DNA from: Pseudomonas migulae | GTDB lineage: Bacteria; Pseudomonadota; Gammaproteobacteria; Pseudomonadales; Pseudomonadaceae | Direction of reading: 5' to 3' | Assembly (NCBI RefSeq): GCF_024169315.1 | Contig: NZ_JALJWR010000001.1 | Span: 765,501 to 829,500 of the forward strand | Length of the DNA: 64,000 bases | Part shown: positions 63,206 through 64,000 of the stretch, piece after piece | How the letters are laid out: each line of letters opens with the position of its first letter | Position numbering within the stretch: the first letter of the stretch is position 1 | Translations under genes and position numbers: made by a program | Notes under the pieces: generated by a model | What the model saw: only the letters and a program-made list of their open reading frames with translations | Database searches by the model: none | What the model was told of the DNA's origin: nothing

Positions 63206-64000
63206 ATGCAACCTTCGGTAAAAGCTCTGCTTGCCCTCACCTGCATGACCCTCAGCAGCGTCAGTCTCGGCGCTCAGACCCTGACCATCGCCACCGTCAA
63301 CAACAGCGACATGATCCGCATGCAAAAGCTTTCGAAAACCTTCGAAGCCGAGCACCCGGACATCAAGCTCAATTGGGTGGTGCTCGAAGAAAACGTCCTG
63401 CGCCAACGCCTGACCACTGACATCGCCACCCAGGGCGGACAGTTCGATGTGTTGACCATCGGCATGTACGAAGCTGCACTCTGGGGCGGCAAGGGCTGGC
63501 TCGAGCCGATGAAGGATTTGCCTGCGTCTTATGCGCTCGATGACGTGTTCCCGTCGGTGCGCGAAGGCCTGTCGGTCAAGGGCTCGCTGTACGCCCTGCC
63601 GTTCTACGCCGAAAGCTCCATCACCTACTACCGCACCGACCTGTTCAAGGAAGCCGGGCTGACCATGCCCGAGCGCCCGACCTGGGAACAGATCGGCGAG
63701 TTCGCCAGCAAACTCACCAACAAAGACAAGGAACAGTACGGCATCTGCCTGCGCGGCAAGGCCGGCTGGGGCGAGAACATGGCGCTGATCACCACGGTCG
63801 CCAACGCCTATGGTGCACGCTGGTTCGATGAGAAGTGGCAGCCGGAATTCACCGGTCCCGAGTGGAAAAACGCGCTGAACTTCTACGTCGACACCATGAA
63901 GAAATCCGGTCCGCCGGGTGCGTCGAGCAACGGTTTCAACGAAAACCTGGCGCTGTTCAACAGCGGCAAATGCGCGATCTGGGTCGATGCCAGCGTCGCC
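63206..64000 (+). CDS. mtlE: Periplasmic mannitol/sorbitol-binding protein MtlE (partial)
   Basis: The first 265 residues are visible; the window ends inside the gene. After a signal peptide (VKALLALTCMTLSSVSLGAQ) the protein starts TLTIATVNNSDMIRMQKLSKTF. Features of carbohydrate-binding family 1 proteins follow (TDIATQGGQFDVLTIGMYEA, FYAESSITYYRTDLFKEAGL, LFNSGKCAIWVDASV). It is the expected first gene of the mannitol, sorbitol and arabitol ABC uptake operon, downstream of mtlR. The start ATG 63206 has AAGGAG upstream. The permeases, ATPase, dehydrogenase and kinase should follow beyond the window. Confidence 0.93.
   Translation, partial: MQPSVKALLALTCMTLSSVSLGAQTLTIATVNNSDMIRMQKLSKTFEAEHPDIKLNWVVLEENVLRQRLTTDIATQGGQFDVLTIGMYEAALWGGKGWLEPMKDLPASYALDDVFPSVREGLSVKGSLYALPFYAESSITYYRTDLFKEAGLTMPERPTWEQIGEFASKLTNKDKEQYGICLRGKAGWGENMALITTVANAYGARWFDEKWQPEFTGPEWKNALNFYVDTMKKSGPPGASSNGFNENLALFNSGKCAIWVDASVA

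Overview
This 64-kb window looks like chromosomal DNA of a Pseudomonas of the fluorescens group. The evidence is the gene content (aprA-inh-aprDEF-lipase, mexEF-oprN, mtlR-mtlE, a DUF1652 gene, aaeBXA-like efflux), the high G+C coding DNA, and seven paired REP elements of the kind typical of this group. No tRNA, rRNA, CRISPR array, complete prophage or insertion sequence was seen. The first gene (PAS protein) and the last (mtlE) are cut by the window ends.

Layout. 1-5.5 kb: a PAS sensor fragment, an orphan zeta-toxin-like kinase, and a two-gene DNA-repair operon (FAN1-type VRR-NUC nuclease, then an Fe-S helicase with a RecB/Cas4-like nuclease region). 5.6-14.4 kb: a small lipoprotein, then the leftward exoenzyme locus aprA-aprI-aprDEF-lipase, in which one type I secretion system probably exports both the protease and the RTX lipase. 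14.8-19.9 kb: a lysozyme-inhibitor-like protein, a polyamine uptake/oxidation group (PotF-like binding protein, cupin, FAD amine oxidase, AraC regulator) and a DUF1652 gene. 19.9-25.1 kb: a UvrD-like helicase, a pirin and phosphoglucomutase. 25.2-28.5 kb: a little-understood leftward group made of a small cysteine-rich membrane peptide, a 494-residue protein of unknown function and a MocR-type regulator with a frameshift. 28.7-36.9 kb: an oxidoreductase and a divergent LysR gene whose 3' end is duplicated 6 kb away. The two copies bracket an islet with an ABM protein, an SDR remnant and a LacI-controlled sugar operon (Gfo/Idh dehydrogenase, TIM-barrel isomerase, MFS permease). 37.2-47.9 kb: mexEF-oprN, an AaeBXA-like efflux operon and a TPR protein. 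48.1-58.5 kb: a signalling cluster with a double-KaiC ATPase, three histidine kinases, CheB, CheR and two single-domain receivers. 58.6-61.9 kb: a glycosyltransferase and two tandem PI-PLC-like proteins. 62-64 kb: the mannitol regulator mtlR and the start of the mannitol transport operon.

Shared control signals can be read directly. Perfect Crc/Hfq CA motifs lie upstream of the PotF-like gene, the islet permease, mtlR and mtlE, suggesting shared carbon catabolite repression. A full RsmA/RsmE consensus overlaps the Shine-Dalgarno sequence of aprA. Clear palindromic operators lie upstream of the islet sugar operon and of mexE.
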